This document shows, piece by piece, positions 15,268-15,570 of a DNA stretch of 15,570 nucleotides. How positions within the stretch are numbered: position 1 is the first letter of the stretch; the number at the start of each line of letters is the position of its first letter. The stretch is from CAZJQD01 sp964548165 [NCBI: uncultured bacterium]. GTDB lineage: Bacteria > UBA8481. The stretch lies in contig CAZJQD010000067.1 in NCBI GenBank assembly GCA_964548165.1, forward strand, positions 1 to 15,570, given 5' to 3'. The notes below the pieces were generated by a model, which worked only from the letters and a program-made list of their open reading frames with translations, did not search any database and was not told where the DNA came from. The translations under genes were made by a program, and so were the position numbers.

Positions 15268-15314
15268 AATTTTCCATCGTCCATTTTCCATTTCTCATTT
15301 GTTCATTGTTGGTT
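15268..15314. repeat. TTTTCCAT repeat filling the sufB-sufC gap
   Basis: This stretch holds two TTTTCCAT words eight bases apart (15270-15277 and 15284-15291), followed by the related words TCTCATTTG and TTCATTG. It belongs to the same word family as the sufD-sufS gap repeat. It lies between the sufB stop and the sufC ribosome site, and does not overlap either gene. Confidence 0.7.
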
Positions 15315-15321
15315 GATCCGC

Positions 15322-15570
15322 TCATCCGACGGAGCCCTCGAGGCTGATGCCCAGGAGCTTTTGGGCCTCGACGGCGAACTCCATCGGCAGGTTCTGGAAG
15401 ACCTGCTTGCAGAAGCCGTTCACGACGAGCGAGACGGCATTCTCCGCGCTCATGCCGCGCTGGCGGCAGTAGAAGAGCTGGTCCTCGCTGATCTTCGACG
15501 TCGAGGCCTCGTGCTCGACCGACGCCGTCGGGTTCTGGACCTCGATGTAGGGGAAGGTGTGCGCCCCGCA
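15322..15570 (-). CDS. sufB: SufB C-terminal end, truncated by window edge
   Basis: The frame is open to the window edge and gives the last 82 residues of SufB. It opens with [20 protein letters not shown], then [40 protein letters not shown] and ends LEGSVG, matching the conserved SufB C-terminus almost word for word. SufB is the main scaffold on which the new Fe-S cluster is built. By length comparison with the 495-residue E. coli protein the first residue here is near position 414, so the functionally important Cys405 would lie just outside the window. It is the most upstream suf gene visible; the operon promoter is off the window. Confidence 0.95.
   Translation of the reverse strand, partial: CGAHTFPYIEVQNPTASVEHEASTSKISEDQLFYCRQRGMSAENAVSLVVNGFCKQVFQNLPMEFAVEAQKLLGISLEGSVG

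Overview
This is a GC-rich bacterial chromosome segment (roughly two thirds G+C by eye). It is densely coded, with two converging gene blocks and no RNA gene, CRISPR array, insertion sequence or phage gene that I can see. A predicted exported AsmA-like protein suggests a Gram-negative cell envelope. The SufBCDSU-SufT set, an AddAB-type recombination nuclease and the style of the intergenic repeats fit an uncultivated soil or sediment lineage, but I cannot name the phylum from the sequence alone.

Left block, plus strand, 1-10562: the end of polA (DNA polymerase I, cut by the window edge), an AsmA/YdbH-like exported protein that appears to start at a CTG codon, a class I SAM-dependent methyltransferase, then addB and addA, the two subunits of a RecBCD-like helicase-nuclease. 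Junctions are tight (CTGA overlap, 30 bp, 7 bp, ATGA overlap), so this looks like one transcription unit centred on DNA repair: AddAB resects double-strand ends for recombination and Pol I fills gaps. The AsmA-like protein and the methyltransferase have no obvious tie to repair.

Middle, 10563-10836: a convergent intergenic gap. It holds a long imperfect inverted repeat with ACCACAGAG-type arms and no convincing intrinsic terminator.

Right block, minus strand, 10837-15570: a SUF iron-sulfur cluster assembly operon read leftward as sufB (C-terminal end only), sufC, sufD, sufS, sufU and a DUF59/SufT gene. SufBC2D is the scaffold, SufS the cysteine desulfurase and SufU its zinc-dependent sulfur acceptor; the DUF59 protein acts in cluster maturation or delivery. 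The sufS-sufU junction is a GTGA overlap. Two of the gaps (sufB-sufC and sufD-sufS) are filled by a TTTTCCAT/ATGGAAAA short repeat, and the sufU-sufT gap holds a perfect 8-bp GC hairpin.

Every gene falls in a known family, and I do not see a new multi-gene system. The points worth a second look are the CTG start, the AddB lacking both a Walker A motif and the C-terminal iron-sulfur cysteines, and the repeats placed inside and between the operons.
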